A stretch of 64,000 bases of DNA, from NCBI GenBank assembly GCA_039707465.1, contig CM077658.1:18339732-18403731 (forward strand). The letters run 5' to 3'. How positions within the stretch are numbered: position 1 is the first letter of the stretch; each line of letters starts with the position of its first letter. The stretch is from Rhabdophis nuchalis. Taxonomy: Eukaryota; Chordata; Lepidosauria; Squamata; Natricidae. Under the pieces are notes generated by a model. The model searched no databases and was not told where the DNA came from. It saw nothing but the letters and a program-made list of their open reading frames with translations. Shown here one piece after another: positions 34,021-44,585 of this stretch. Made by a program: the position numbers and the translations under genes.

Positions 34021-34249
34021 TGTTTTATGTCTCCCTGCGATGAGACGTAGAGAAGAAGTGAAGGAGGACAAGAAACAGAATAAAAAGCACAGGTAGTCCT
34101 CGACTTACCATCAACATTTTGAGCCCCAAATTTTTGTTGCTAAGCGAAAAATTGGTTAAGCGAATTTTGTCCCCTTTTACGATCTTACTTGCCACCGTTA
34201 TTAAGTGAATCAATGCAGTTGTTAAGTGCATCTTGCTTCCCCGTTGATT

Positions 34250-34468
34250 CAGGGCCGTATTAACAGCATTATGGGCAAAGCAGTGTACTGGGGCCTCTAC
34301 CACAACGACTCCCAGGAATAAAAATGTAAATGGTCGATAAACGTAAAGATATGTTTATTTGATTGGCACTTCCAATGAAATCGGTGTTGGTATGGGGCCC
34401 CTATGCTCGTGGGGCCCATGGGCAAGTGCCCATCAGGCCCATGCATTAAGGCAACCCATGCGTTAACG
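34250..34468. mobile_element. hAT-type MITE-D nested in MITE-A
   Basis: Starts CAGGGCCGTATTAA, and the right end is degenerate. It is flanked by cgttgatt (34242-34249) and cattgatt (34469-34476), 7/8, both belonging to the MITE-A host sequence. The interior has GGGGCCC/GGGCCC motifs. No ORF. Confidence 0.75.
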
Positions 34469-34667
34469 CATTGATTTTGTTTCTAAGAAGGTCGCAAAAT
34501 TGGATCACATGACCCCAGGACACTGGAACCGTCATAAATATGAGTCAGTCCCTGAGCCTCTGAATTTTGATCAGGTGACCATGGGGATGCTGAAACGGTC
34601 GTAAGGGTGAAAAACAGTCGTAAGGTTGAATAGTCACTAAATGAACTGTTGTAAATCAAGAACTACC

Positions 34668-34808
34668 TTCCATACCAGTTTGCATATGTGAGTGAGCGCG
34701 CATGCACAGTACTTGCGCATTACATTGGGGCGGGGGCGGGAGGAGCCTCCTGCAGCTGCCGCTACCGGCTTTCCCAAACTGGAGAGAACCGGCTGAATCC
34801 CACTTCTG
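34668..34808. mobile_element. B-related MITE nested at the end of MITE-A
   Basis: Ends 'ggctgaatcccacttctg' like MITE-B. Flanked by perfect 8-bp gaactacc copies (34660-34667 and 34809-34816), which are the MITE-A terminus. Interior includes GCGCGCATGC and GGGGCGGGGGCGGG. Confidence 0.75.
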
Positions 34809-34819
34809 GAACTACCTGT

Positions 34820-35809
34820 AGTCCTTCATGGATGTGGGAAATTGAGGGGCAGACACCACTTTAACACACCCTTCCGGGTTTGCCACTTTGGCCACTGCAT
34901 CGCGAGTAGGAGGGGCAGGCATTTTCTGCCTCTGTTACTTGTCCGTTAGCAGATGCCCCACTGAGAACACACTTGGCGTGAAAGAGTGTTTTTAAAAAAT
35001 GCATTTCTATTCCTATGTATTTTCAATGCATTGTATGACATGTGAAATATTACGTGTGCGTGTACGACTTTTTCCCTAGACAATGCAGTGGAGGGAACGA
35101 GATTAAAACTATCCTTTTCTTTGGTTTACCTTGGAGAAAAGAACTAATATTGTTCCATAATAATACGCAGGGCTTTTTTTCCCCCTGGGAATTTGCAAAA
35201 TATATATATATATATATTTAAAAAGAGAGAGAACCTTGAACTGTAGTCTTCTCTTCCGCTGGGGAAAAAGGTCTCTTTTTGCAAAGCTTGTCCAATGCCG
35301 GATCTCCTGAATGTTTTTGTTAGATTATAAATGGGAAATCTAGATCCTTCCTCCCCTCCTCCTCTTCCCGCTTCTCCTGGCTCCCGCAAGCCCTTATTTG
35401 AATCAATATCGCCGGATGAGTTAATATGTATTTTTTAATATCTCCTAAATGTTTAATTTTGTTTTGCCACCAATGTTTCATTAAATCTTCCTGCCCCTTA
35501 ATTAAACTAATGACTTTATTGCTTTTTGATCAGCCAAGTAGATTATCAGATTATTAACTCACAGCTTCCTTTCGCCCACCCCCTCCACGCGTCACCGATA
35601 TTACTGTATTGTGCACGATATCTCAATTTAGTTAAGTCAATAGGGTGACCTTTTGGGAAGGGAAAGGGGAGGCCAGCTGAATGGGTCGCCATTCCGGAAT
35701 TGCCACAGTGGAAAGTACTATATATATCAAAATCTGTTGTAGATTTTTTTTTTGAAATCCCACTTTTTAAATTATTTTTATAAACAATTCAAGCTGGCAA
35801 ACGTGCCTC
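34820..35809. promoter_or_regulatory. Candidate conserved non-coding block (core 35400-35720)
   Basis: Repeat-free except a TA run (35200-35217). The core has dense homeodomain-type cores (TTAATTAAAC at 35498, ATTA repeats), 'ccaccaatg' and TGATCAG, and preserved CpGs. The texture is like known vertebrate conserved elements near developmental genes, but this is an impression from composition. Confidence 0.3.
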
Positions 35810-36000
35810 CCGAAGGAAGTCCTCGATTTAACCACAATTTGTTTAGTGATCATTCGAAGGTTCATAGTGATGTATGGGTGTTTTTTCACGCTTAGGACCA
35901 GTGGTGAGATTCAAATAATTTAACAACCGGTTCTCTGTCCTAATGACCAGTTAGAAAAATGTAGCTACCAACACTAATGCCAGCCCCCTAGAGCCGGAAA
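35810..36000. mobile_element. MITE-A and MITE-B fragments
   Basis: 'aagtcctcgatttaaccac' (MITE-A left end) is followed at 35903 by CAGTGGTGAGATTCAA and 'caaccggttctctgtcct' (MITE-B related). Confidence 0.6.
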
Positions 36001-36361
36001 CAACTAGCACGCATGTGCAGGGGAACATTTATTTTTTAATAGACAGAATCTTGCCAGGCTAAAGCTACAATCTTCCAACCTAGGAGATGTACCCTAGGAG
36101 ATTCCAGGATGTAGCTACCTGAACCTTCTCCTCCCTCCCCCATCCAGTTCCAGATTATACATTCTCTTGTCTTGGGCTTGTTTCTGGAATGTGCTGTCTA
36201 GAATGTCCCGGGGAATCTACAGTGTTACTGCCAACATCCCCCATCCATCCTCATGTCTCCTTTGTATGCACATTTACTCACAACCCCAAAAACTAAAGAC
36301 ATTCAGACTAGCACTTGGCTGGAAAGCTTCAGGGAGCAGAGAGAACCTGCAGAGGAGGTAT

Positions 36362-36490
36362 ATTTCATTTCATTTTCATTTATTTCAATTTATATACCGC
36401 GCCGTCTCCATCGAAATGGACCCAGGGCGGTGCAAAGGAATTTAAAACCAACAATAATAGAAATACAATAAATACAATAAATAGGTAAAA
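36362..36490 (-). repeat. LINE 3' end with AT-rich tail
   Basis: 'tttatataccgcgccgtctcc' and 'gacccagggcggtg' form the reverse complement of a squamate LINE 3' UTR. It is related in layout to the end at 40736-40910. Confidence 0.6.
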
Positions 36491-37639
36491 AGAATTAAAT
36501 CAGAGCCTGTGCTAAAATTCCCCCTAAAAATCTAACATCCATTTACATGTATAAAAAAAAAATCAAGATGGCAGCCATCACCAGATGAGCTAAACCCCTC
36601 CCCTCCTCTTCAGATGTGAATCAATTGCAGTGGGGGTATCTAGGCTTGCTTGATACCCACCACCATTACCACAGACACTTCTGTAATGAAGACCAGATTA
36701 CAGTTTTCCAGATCTTTGTTGCCATCTACGGCCATGGAGAATTTTGGCAGCCCTTCATATGTCTTGTTTATTTCCAGCCCCTAATTTAAGGCTTTATAAT
36801 CCCGCGAGGCTAGAATTGCAGTAATTGTAGAAAACATCCTTCTCCATAAATCTGAAAGTTGATACTTTATGGAACATCCTGATTTATGGTTAATTGTTAA
36901 TTGTTCATAACATTTGCTGCTTTACTGGAAGCATCCTTAAAGTGCCTCTCTCTAATATGCAGTAATGCCTATTTTGTTAAACCTGAGTATCAGAAGGGAT
37001 ATCTTTTATTATAGCTTCGCTCTTCCTTGTTCCTCTAGAGTCAGAAACATTTGCACCTGTAAGGATCACGCAGAGAATGTTAGTCATTTCCATTATTTCC
37101 CCTTCACTGGCTTTGTTGATTTATCAAGATCTTAGTTGATAAACAATTATAAAGAGATTTGTGTAGAAATAGATGAAAATAGCTAGAGAGTTAAGACATA
37201 TAAAATGCCAGAAAGAGTACGGCAGATGTTCTTCCTCACTTAACTTCCTCAACTTCATAGTAAGAGAGAGAATATGGTGGAATAAAATAACAGAGCCATA
37301 AAAGAAGTTTTGAGGCCAACCTTTTGCCCAGAGTAGGAATCTAAATAGTCTAACCTCCTTTGAATACATTCGGAAAAGGAAAATCCACCAACTTACTGGG
37401 TCATTGGTTATATTGTTGAAGTGCTTTAACTGTCAAAGTTTTTACTAACATCTGGTCAGAATCTGTCTTCCTGTAGCTTAAAACATCTATTCCATGCCCT
37501 GTTCTGTATAAGAGAAAACAGGTCTTCACCTTCCTTTGTAGGACATTCTTTCAAGTGTTCAAAGAATACTTCATCTAGTCATCTTTTCTCAAAGTTAAAG
37601 GTACCTAACTCATTCAATATCTTTTCACTGGATTTTTGG
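36491..37639. other. No gene seen
   Basis: AT-rich unique-looking DNA. The region 37370-37620 weakly resembles an old CR1-like 3' region but is too diverged to call. Confidence 0.4.
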
Positions 37640-37725
37640 GAATTGGGGAAATAAAGCAAAAAGTGTTGTATCTTGGCCAATAAAGAATTCTATTCTATTC
37701 TATTCTATTCTATTCTATTCTATGT
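37640..37725 (+). repeat. Snake-type CR1 (L3-like) 3' end with (ATTCT)n tail
   Basis: 'cttggccaataaagaattc' followed by about seven ATTCT units to 37722. Same end as 4596-4760 in opposite orientation, with a shorter array. Confidence 0.7.
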
Positions 37726-37802
37726 TTTGCTAGTTCAGATTTGGGATTTCACAGGAGGTGCCATCCCAGATGTGAGTAGACACTTTGCTTGGGACCTCTT
37801 GA

Positions 37803-38045
37803 AGAATAGCAATAGCAATAGCACTTAGACTTATATATTGATTCACAATGCTTTTACAGTCCTTTCCAAGCGGTTTACAGAATCAGCCTCTTGCCCCCAA
37901 GAATCTGGGTCTTCATTTTACCCACCTCAGAGGGATGGAAGTCTAAGTCAACCTTGAACCTGGTGAGATTCGATCTGCCAAACTGCTGGCAGCCGGTGAT
38001 CAGCAAAAGTAGCCTGCAGTACTGCACTCTAACCACTGTGCCACC
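37803..38045 (-). repeat. tRNA-derived SINE (second type), near full length
   Basis: On the minus strand: A box 'tggttagagtgc', B box 'agatcgaatctc', body with 'cttgggggcaagaggctg', and a short (CTATTG)n tail (37805-37823). The intact version of the unit tandemly repeated at 16765-17240. Confidence 0.8.
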
Positions 38046-38668
38046 AATACATCTGGAGCCTGCCAGCTTGGAGAACGTTAGTGTCATCAGCTAACATGGC
38101 CTCCAGCCTTTGTTGAACATCAGCAGGGAACATGTTCTTTGATGCTTGCTTCTCATTACACTTCGTGCTCTTTCTTAACTAAAATTCAGAATGCAACCTG
38201 CAGGGAACAACACTTCTTAAAATATCATCACTGCTTCTGACAGAACAAATAGGTCCATAAGTGGCTGCCATCCACCACCAGTATCTTATCCTGCCATTCC
38301 TTCCTTCCTAGATCTCTGCATGCCAATAACATCCAAGCAGATGTGACTGGTGCCTTGGGCCAATGCCGTATCGGTATTTGGTTGTAACATGCCTATTTAA
38401 CTTTATGTGAAATTAGTCGTTGTCGGTTTTACATTCTGTGCAACAGAAACAAATAGAGGTGTGAAAAAGGCAAGGGGTTGCAGTAGATATTAAACAGTAA
38501 GGTATTAAATTGGCGTAGTGTTGGTGGCAGTATTATTGAGTCAACGTCATTCCATCATCTAGCACATGATTATTTAACTATGTGTTTTATTATTTTGTCA
38601 TTGGGGACCTCTACTTCCTTGAGACTGAAAACTGAGGAATCTTTAAGACCCTCCAAAATCTTTCCTTA
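38046..38668. other. No gene seen
   Basis: Unique-looking DNA. Confidence 0.4.
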
Positions 38669-38876
38669 GGTGCATGGAACGCGGCTGCCTTCCCACCAAA
38701 GGTGGTCCCTATTTTTCTACTTGCATTTCTTACGTGCTTTCAAACTGCTAGGTTGGCAGAAGCTGGGACAAATAACGGGAGCTCACTCTGTTATGCGGCG
38801 CTAGGGATTCGAACCACTGAACTGCCAACATTTCTGATCAACAAGCTCAGTGTCTTAGCCACTGAGCCATTGAGTC
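38669..38876 (-). repeat. Sauria-type SINE, 3'-truncated
   Basis: Complete head (A and B boxes on the minus strand near 38855 and 38810) and body. The BovB-like tail is absent. Confidence 0.8.
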
Positions 38877-39467
38877 TACTACTACTAGTGCTAGTAAACC
38901 CATAATTGGCCAACTGCTACTCTTCAAGTGGTTGTTTTTTTTTGAGGGGGGCGATTACAGTTCCCAGAAACTCTGCCAGTATATGGCTGATGGTTCAAGA
39001 ATGATGACTTCCATGCATAACAAGTCAAGGTGTTCCTTCTTCTTCTCAAGGCTGCTTCTTCGGCCCTTGAAAGTTTGTGCTGCTTGTTCTAGCTGCCCAT
39101 CATTTTTTCCAGCTGAGAGCTCTGTCACAATGAAGCAATTTCCATAGCATCAAAGCCTTATCCTCACAATCGATCACTTAGAAGGGAGAGATGGCAAAGG
39201 GAAGGGAATGAGCTCCATTGACGGATGGGACTCAGTGAAGCAAACTCGTCCTTTCTGGAGAATCTAAGTCTAACCATCCTTTTTCATTTAAGCATTTGAC
39301 TGCAGCTCTGCTGAGTGAAACCAATTCTGTAAACCCATCCTTGTATCTTTCTGGAGGGGAGGCTTCTGCGAAGACACATTTTTTGGGGGGCTTCACACGT
39401 TACCCCATATGCCCATGGGAGATAGGAAAGCAAAACCTTAATGTACTTCTTAGCTAATTAGGACCAG
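38877..39467. other. No gene seen
   Basis: Unique-looking DNA. Short T/G runs at 38934-38950. Confidence 0.4.
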
Positions 39468-39585
39468 GGGTGAAATTCAGCAGGTTCTGACAGGTTCTGG
39501 AGAACCAGTAGCGGAAATTTTGAGTAGTTTGGAGCAAATACTATCTCCGGCTGGCTCCAGGAGTGGGTAAGGAATGGGGATTTAT
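39468..39585 (+). mobile_element. MITE-B left-end fragment
   Basis: Starts CAGGGGTGAAATTCAGCAGG. Truncated near 39585. Confidence 0.7.
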
Positions 39586-39594
39586 AAATACAAA

Positions 39595-39830
39595 ATAAAT
39601 ACAATAGCAGAGTTGGAAGGGACCTTGGAGGTCATCTAGTCCAACTCCCTGCCTAGGCAGGAAGCCCTATACCATTTTATACAAATGGCTATCCAACATC
39701 TTCTTAAAGACATGCAGTGTTGGGCATTCACAACTTCTGGAGGCAACTTATGTTCCACTGATTAATTGTTCTACCTGTCAGGAAATTTTTCCTCAGTTCT
39801 AAGTTGCTTCCTGGCTTTCTGGAACTATCA
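39595..39830 (-). repeat. CR1 3' end
   Basis: Starts 'aatagcagagttggaaggg' and runs through the 3' UTR into the ORF2 tail region. Confidence 0.8.
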
Positions 39831-40202
39831 GGTCCCAAACCAAGAATGACACAAATGGAATTGTAGGCAAAACCTGTAGACAAAATCTTGCCAGAATTGA
39901 GGACTCTCCTATCTGCATCTACTATATACTCTGTGATCTATGGGTGTGTGTGTGCTGTCTTCACCCTCTTTCTTTCACATGTGATATCTGGCTTGAGTTG
40001 TCTTTTACGAAGCTCCAAAAATGAATTATTCCCAAGTCTCAGAAGAGAAATTAAAATTGAATTTCAGGCTCTGTTTTCCAGAAGAAAGGGTCCACTCAAT
40101 TTATCATCTATGATTTGTGGAGTCCAGCAAATGTTTAATGTGCAGTTAAGAGATTGTACCATTTTCTGAGCCTGTAGAGATTCTCAGTCGTCCATCCAGG
40201 TC
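39831..40202. other. No gene seen
   Basis: Unique-looking DNA. The frame 39888-40169 has no recognisable domain. Confidence 0.35.
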
Positions 40203-40310
40203 ATGGTTGCCCCAAAGATGCTTTTTCAGAAGGCAACGAGACTTTATGTTTTTTTTTCTTTTGAAGATGTTTTGCTTCTCATCCAAGAAGCTTCTTCAGA
40301 GCTTCTACAC
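40203..40310 (-). repeat. Family G half-arm
   Basis: 'gatgctttttcagaaggcaa' and 'cttctcatccaagaagcttc' match one arm of 22378-22790. Confidence 0.6.
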
Positions 40311-40354
40311 CTTTGGGACATTTTTTTCTTAAGCACAAAATGCCCTTTGTGCAT

Positions 40355-40907
40355 AACTGAAAACATGCGGGATCGGATCCTGCCTCATACATCCTCACGG
40401 CCGATTTGCTCCCACAGAGAGGGACTTCTCCGGGTGCCGTCCACTAGACTTTGTCAGCGGGCGACACCCAGGGGAAGGGCTCTCTCTGTGGCGGGCCCAG
40501 CCCTCTGGAACGACCTTCCCCCCGACATTAGAACGACCATGGACTTCCGCTCCTTCCGTCTAAAATTAAAAACGCATCTTTTCTGCTTGGCCGGCCTAGG
40601 GTAGTCTCTCTTCTATGGGGTTTTTAGCTACTTATAATTGGGAATTTTAGTATTCTAATGGGGAATTTTTTAGCACAGGTATATGTTTAATTTATTTTTA
40701 ATGTGTTTGTATATTTACTGTTTTATTTTTCCCTGTGCACCGCTCCGAGTCCCTATGGCAGGGATGTCCAAACTTGGGAACTTTAAGCATAGCTGGCTGG
40801 GGAATTCTGGGAGTTGAAGTCCACAAGTCTTAAAGTTCCCAAGTTTGGACATCCCTGCCCTATGGGGAGAGGGAGCGGTCTACAAATTAAAATTATTAAA
40901 ATTATTA

Positions 40908-40977
<70 letters not shown>
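40355..40977 (+). pseudogene. L2/CR1-clade LINE ORF2 tail and 3' UTR with (ATT)n tail
   Basis: A plus-strand frame ending at 40604 encodes GPALWNDLPPDIRTTMDFRS followed by FRLKLKTHLF, the typical C-terminus of L2-like LINE polyproteins. The 3' UTR ('gtgcaccgctccgagtccc') is split at 40759-40857 by a palindromic MITE and ends in an (ATT)n array of about 25 units (about 40899-40977). Only ~80 of ~900 expected residues remain. Many CpGs are intact, which hints that it is fairly young or under-methylated. Confidence 0.7.
40759..40857. mobile_element. Palindromic hAT-type MITE-E, perfect target-site duplication
   Basis: 99 bp with inverted ends CAGGGATGTCCAAACTTGGG and its complement. Flanks are ccctatgg on both sides (40751-40758 and 40858-40865), part of the host LINE 3' UTR. 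Confidence 0.92.
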
Positions 40978-41387
40978 GTAATTGCACACAACTTGCTGTG
41001 TTAATATTTGCAATGCCAGCTATCACAGGATTGGAGCATTCAGCTCCTCCCTTTTCCATTCTGGGTGGGGGTGTTTCTTACACATCAGGACGATGCCCCT
41101 CGTGTGTGTGTGTAATTGTTCAATTAACTCAACTGATGTCTCCATTAGCACCAAGCAAACGCTCAGGTGCTAGCTCAAGTAGTGTTTGCATTAAACTCCT
41201 CTGTAGGTGTTATACTCTGCTATCGGATATTGGAGAATGTTCTCAGGGATTAAGTAAATTCAAAATTTTCATTGTAAGGTTTTATATTAGCATGTTCTGA
41301 AACTGTTGACATACCTCAGAGTGAGAAAATATGTTCTGAAGTGTGTGCATCAGATGAAAACATACAGTAGATATAGAATAAGATTTT
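40978..41387. other. No gene seen
   Basis: Unique-looking DNA with a GT run (41101-41112). Confidence 0.4.
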
Positions 41388-41645
41388 CTTCTTCTTCTTC
41401 TTCTTCTTCTTCTTCTTCTTCCTCTTCCTCTTCCTCTTCCTCTTCCTCTTCCTCTTCCTCTTCCTCTTCCTCTTCTTCTTCTTCTTCTTCTTCTTCTTCT
41501 TCTTCTTCTTCTTCTTCTTCCTCCTCCTCCTCCTCCTCCTCCTCCTCCTCCTCCTCCTCCTCCTCCTCCTCCTCTTCTTCCCTTGCCCTTGCCCTACCTC
41601 TCCCTTCCCCTTCCCCTCTCTTCCCTTCCCTTCCCTTCCCTTCTT
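41388..41645 (+). repeat. Compound pyrimidine array (TTC)(CTCTTC)(TTC)(CTC)(CCCTT)
   Basis: Blocks in order: TTC, then a hexanucleotide CTCTTC block (about 41421-41474), TTC again, then about 18 CTC units, then CCCTT-like units. Ser and Glu homopolymer frames are artefacts. Confidence 0.96.
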
Positions 41646-42460
41646 TCATGGCAACATGAGCTCTTTTCTCCCCACACCAAAGAGCAACTGTTTTTCCTGG
41701 AGTTCATTAAAGCACAACTCACTGTATGCTTTTTTTGTGTGTGTGTGGGGGGGGGAATGTTCCTTTGTTCCTCTTCTCTGCCTTAAGGTACGTCCACTTG
41801 CATGTGAAAGGGAGATACATGGCAAGCCGGGGACAGGCGCTCCTCTTGTTTTTCTCAATAAGGGTCTCAACTCATACATTTCCGTCTGACACCACAGGAT
41901 CAGACCATCTTGCTCTGCTGCAAATAGAGCCCGAGATGGGTCGGTACTATTTTGGGGTTTTATCTTCTGCTTTCCCTCCTGCCCCTCCAGTTCCTGGGGT
42001 TTGACAGTGCTGACTTTGTTGCTAAATTTGATGGGGAGAGAAAGACAAGGGGTGCCAGGATGAATGAGCGCGGATGGCAGCTGCAGAAGAGCATCCGTCG
42101 ACATGCTCTATTTTATCACTCAGCTTGAGACTCAAGGTGTCCAACTGTATTTTTAGCACTTTTTGAAAAGCGAAGAGCCTCTCTTGTTTCTCTCTTTCTT
42201 TTTCTCTTACAGCCACCGCGATTGCGCTCCTGGCGAGGGGCGGTTGCTGTTGTTTCCCCCCAAATAATAATAAAAGTGTTAATCTTATGATAAATGGGAA
42301 GGTGAGGAACCATCGGAGCCATTAAGGTCTCCACGATGCTGGGCTCGGATAACACCCTGTTGCAAAACCTAGCTGGCAACTTAACGCTGGTTCTGTGTTC
42401 ATTTACGCTGCATAAATTCTGGAAAGAACTTTCTTTTGTCGTTCCAATTCAAGGGGAAAA
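41646..42460. promoter_or_regulatory. Repeat-poor block, candidate conserved non-coding DNA
   Basis: From 41880 to 42450 no repeat is recognised and CpGs are kept. It includes TGCTGAC (a MAF half-site) near 42009. A pyrimidine tract and AG at 42190-42212 followed 90 bp later by GTGAGG imitates an exon, but only one frame is open and nothing supports it as coding. Confidence 0.25.
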
Positions 42461-42689
42461 AAAAAAAAAAGCAAAGCATTGTTTGAGGGAAAGTAGCATT
42501 GCAGTCAGATGCAAAAGTAAATCGAAATATTTTTCTTCTGTTCAGTCGTCCGGTTTCTGTTCAAAACTGCTGGGGCGACACGATTGGCTTGGCAAGGTTT
42601 TTTCCAAAGGGTTTAGCCATTGCCTCCTTTCTAGGGCTGAGAGGAAGTGACTGGCGCAAAAATCATATCCAAAATCATATTCATGCAAA

Positions 42690-42826
42690 AAGCATGGCTG
42701 GCAGAGGAATTCTGGGAATAGAAGTCCACAAGCTTTAAAATTGTCATAGCTGGCTGAGGAATTCTGGGAATTCTAGGAGTTAAAGTCCACAAGTCTTAAG
42801 GTTGCCAAGTTTGGAGACCCCTGATT
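42690..42826. mobile_element. MITE-E, partly duplicated and decayed
   Basis: Two 'gaattctgggaat' blocks and the right end 'aagtttggagacccctg'. The left terminus is lost. Confidence 0.6.
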
Positions 42827-43336
42827 TACACAACCCATTGCAACTGGAACCCTGCTTGCATTCACACACAAAGCAATGTGCAAAGCAATAAATTGCATGT
42901 TGGCTGTCCATGTTTAGACAACATGCTAAAGATGACTGGGACTGCACAGTTACATCCCAGCACAAAGTACATAAACCTACTTTAATATCTTCGGCAAATG
43001 GCAACCTACATAAAACTATTCCCTGCAATTTCGGTGGCTTATCGGGTGGGAAAAATACATGGGCAGCTAACAGTTCCTGGCAGTAGCTTCCTCAAGTTAA
43101 CTTGTCCCACAGGGGTGTTGTAAAGAGACTATATTTAACAGGAAGGAAGATGAGTTTTTCTCCACATAATAGATCTTTAAAAACGGTAAGGCTATTTGAG
43201 ATTCTCCTAAAATACAGTAATGGAAACGTATTATGTCTTTCTTGCTTTTGGGGTGGGTTGGCGCAGGGGACAATGAAGTGGACCCCGGCCAAGAAGCGCT
43301 GTTGTGTGAGCCCAGACAGTGTGGTTTCAAGACATG
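42827..43336. other. No gene seen
   Basis: Unique-looking DNA. Overlapping 77- to 111-codon frames at 43092-43431 have no recognisable domain. Confidence 0.4.
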
Positions 43337-43890
43337 GCTTTGTATTTGTATTTATTAGTTTGTCAAACATGTACAAGATAACAGATATACATATAAACAT
43401 GGATATAAACAAAAGGAACGAATACAAATAAATGGGGACAGTCGGAGAGGGACGTTAGGCAGGCTGGTGCGCTTATGCATGCCCCCTTTACAGACCTCTT
43501 AGGAATGGGGTCCACGGTGGACAGTTTGAGGTGGAAGCTGTGGGGGTTTGAGGATGTAACAACGGAGTCAGGTAGAGCATTCCAGGCGTTGACCACTCTG
43601 TTGCTGAAGTTGTATTTTCTGCAATTGAGATTGGAGCGGTTGACCTTGAGTTTGTATCGATTGTTTGCCCATGTATTGTTGAGGTTGAAGCTGAAGAAGT
43701 TGTTGACAGGTAGGATGCTGTAGCAGGCAATTTTGTGGACTACGCTTAGATCAGACTGTGCAGATCCAGATTCTCCAAACCCCAAATTTCAAGCCTGGTG
43801 GTAAAGGGAATTCCATTGTGAGTAGAGAAGTGGAGGACTTTTCTCGTGAAGTACCTCTGGACCTGCTTTTGGTAGAAACAAACCCAAAGC
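43337..43890 (-). pseudogene. L2/CR1-clade LINE ORF2 tail, uninterrupted copy
   Basis: A 140-codon minus frame (43363-43785) encodes ANNRYKLKVNRSNLNCRKYN, then NRVVNAWNALPDSVVTSS. Same family as 3025-3960 and lacking its insertion, so it shows the original junction. 3' UTR at 43337-43480. No catalytic motifs remain. Confidence 0.7.
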
Positions 43891-43899
43891 TCAGCTTTG

Positions 43900-44225
43900 C
43901 ACTACTGGAGATCCTCTTACTTACAACCAAAGTTGAAGGTAGAATTTGTGTTGCTAATTAAAGTGGGCTGCATCCATTTTGCGACCTTTACAAACAAAAA
44001 AGCACCTTTGGGTCTTCTCCCCTTGACTTTTCGGAAACTGGTGGAGAAGATTGGTAATGATGATCACATGACCCCAGGATGTTGTGAGAATCATAAAGAT
44101 ATGCCAGTTGCCAAGTGCCTGAATCTTAATCGTGTGACTTCAGGGATGCTACAAACAGTTGTAAGTGTGAGGATCAACATACAACTTCAAACAGTTGCTA
44201 ATGAATGGCTCCGAGTCCAGAATTG
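43900..44225. mobile_element. MITE-A copy, diverged
   Basis: Markers 'gatcacatgaccccaggat', 'cagttgccaagtgcctgaat', 'gtgtgacttcagggatgct'. Both ends degenerate. Confidence 0.6.
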
Positions 44226-44227
44226 CC

Positions 44228-44350
44228 TTGTTGTTGTTGTTAGTTGGGAAATTGTGTCTGACCCATTGTGACCCCATGGATGATATTCCTCCAGGCCTTC
44301 CTGTCCTCTACCATCCTCTGGAGTCCATTCAAGTTCACAACTATTGCGTT
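44228..44350 (-). repeat. BovB LINE 3'-end fragment
   Basis: 'gttgttgttgttagttggg' and 'ccttcctgtcctctaccatc' match the BovB end at 24663-25160. Confidence 0.75.
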
Positions 44351-44451
44351 GGTGAGAGAACTGCCTATACACGCTAAACCTTAGTTGTACCAAGCCTGTG
44401 TGTGTGAAACAGGCCGTTGTGTGTTTCTTTGGCCCTCATCTTCTCCTAAAC

Positions 44452-44577
44452 CAGAGGTCTCCAACCTTAGTAACTTTAAGACTTGTGGGCTTCAACTCCC
44501 AGAATTCCAGAGCTGGCTGGAGAATTCTGGGAATTGGAGTCCCCAAGTCTTCAAGTTGCCAAGCTTGGACACTCTTG
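44452..44577. mobile_element. Palindromic MITE-E with target-site duplication
   Basis: Starts CAGAGGTCTCCAACC, ends 'gcttggacactcttg'. Flanks tcctaaac (44444-44451) and tcctaaag (44578-44585) match 7/8. Confidence 0.8.
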
Positions 44578-44585
44578 TCCTAAAG

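Larger units (their letters stand above)
34093..34818 (+). mobile_element. MITE-A, near full length, host of two nested MITEs
   Basis: Left end CAGGTAGTCCTCGACTTACC and right end 'gaactacctgta' are inverted. Interior is collinear with 57987-58359. Without the inserts (34250-34468 and 34668-34808 plus duplications) it is about 350 bp. No ORF. Confidence 0.8.

Noticed and set aside
36490..37660. Possible CR1-like region near 37380-37620
   Set aside because: A few words resemble CR1 3' sequence but no continuous alignment can be followed by eye.
41306..41659. 117-codon poly-Ser and 99-codon poly-Glu ORFs
   Set aside because: Microsatellite translation artefacts.
42190..42305. Possible internal exon: pyrimidine tract and AG at 42212, GTGAGG at about 42301
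   Set aside because: Only one of three frames is open, no recognisable peptide, and no neighbouring exon. Splice-like strings of this strength are common by chance.
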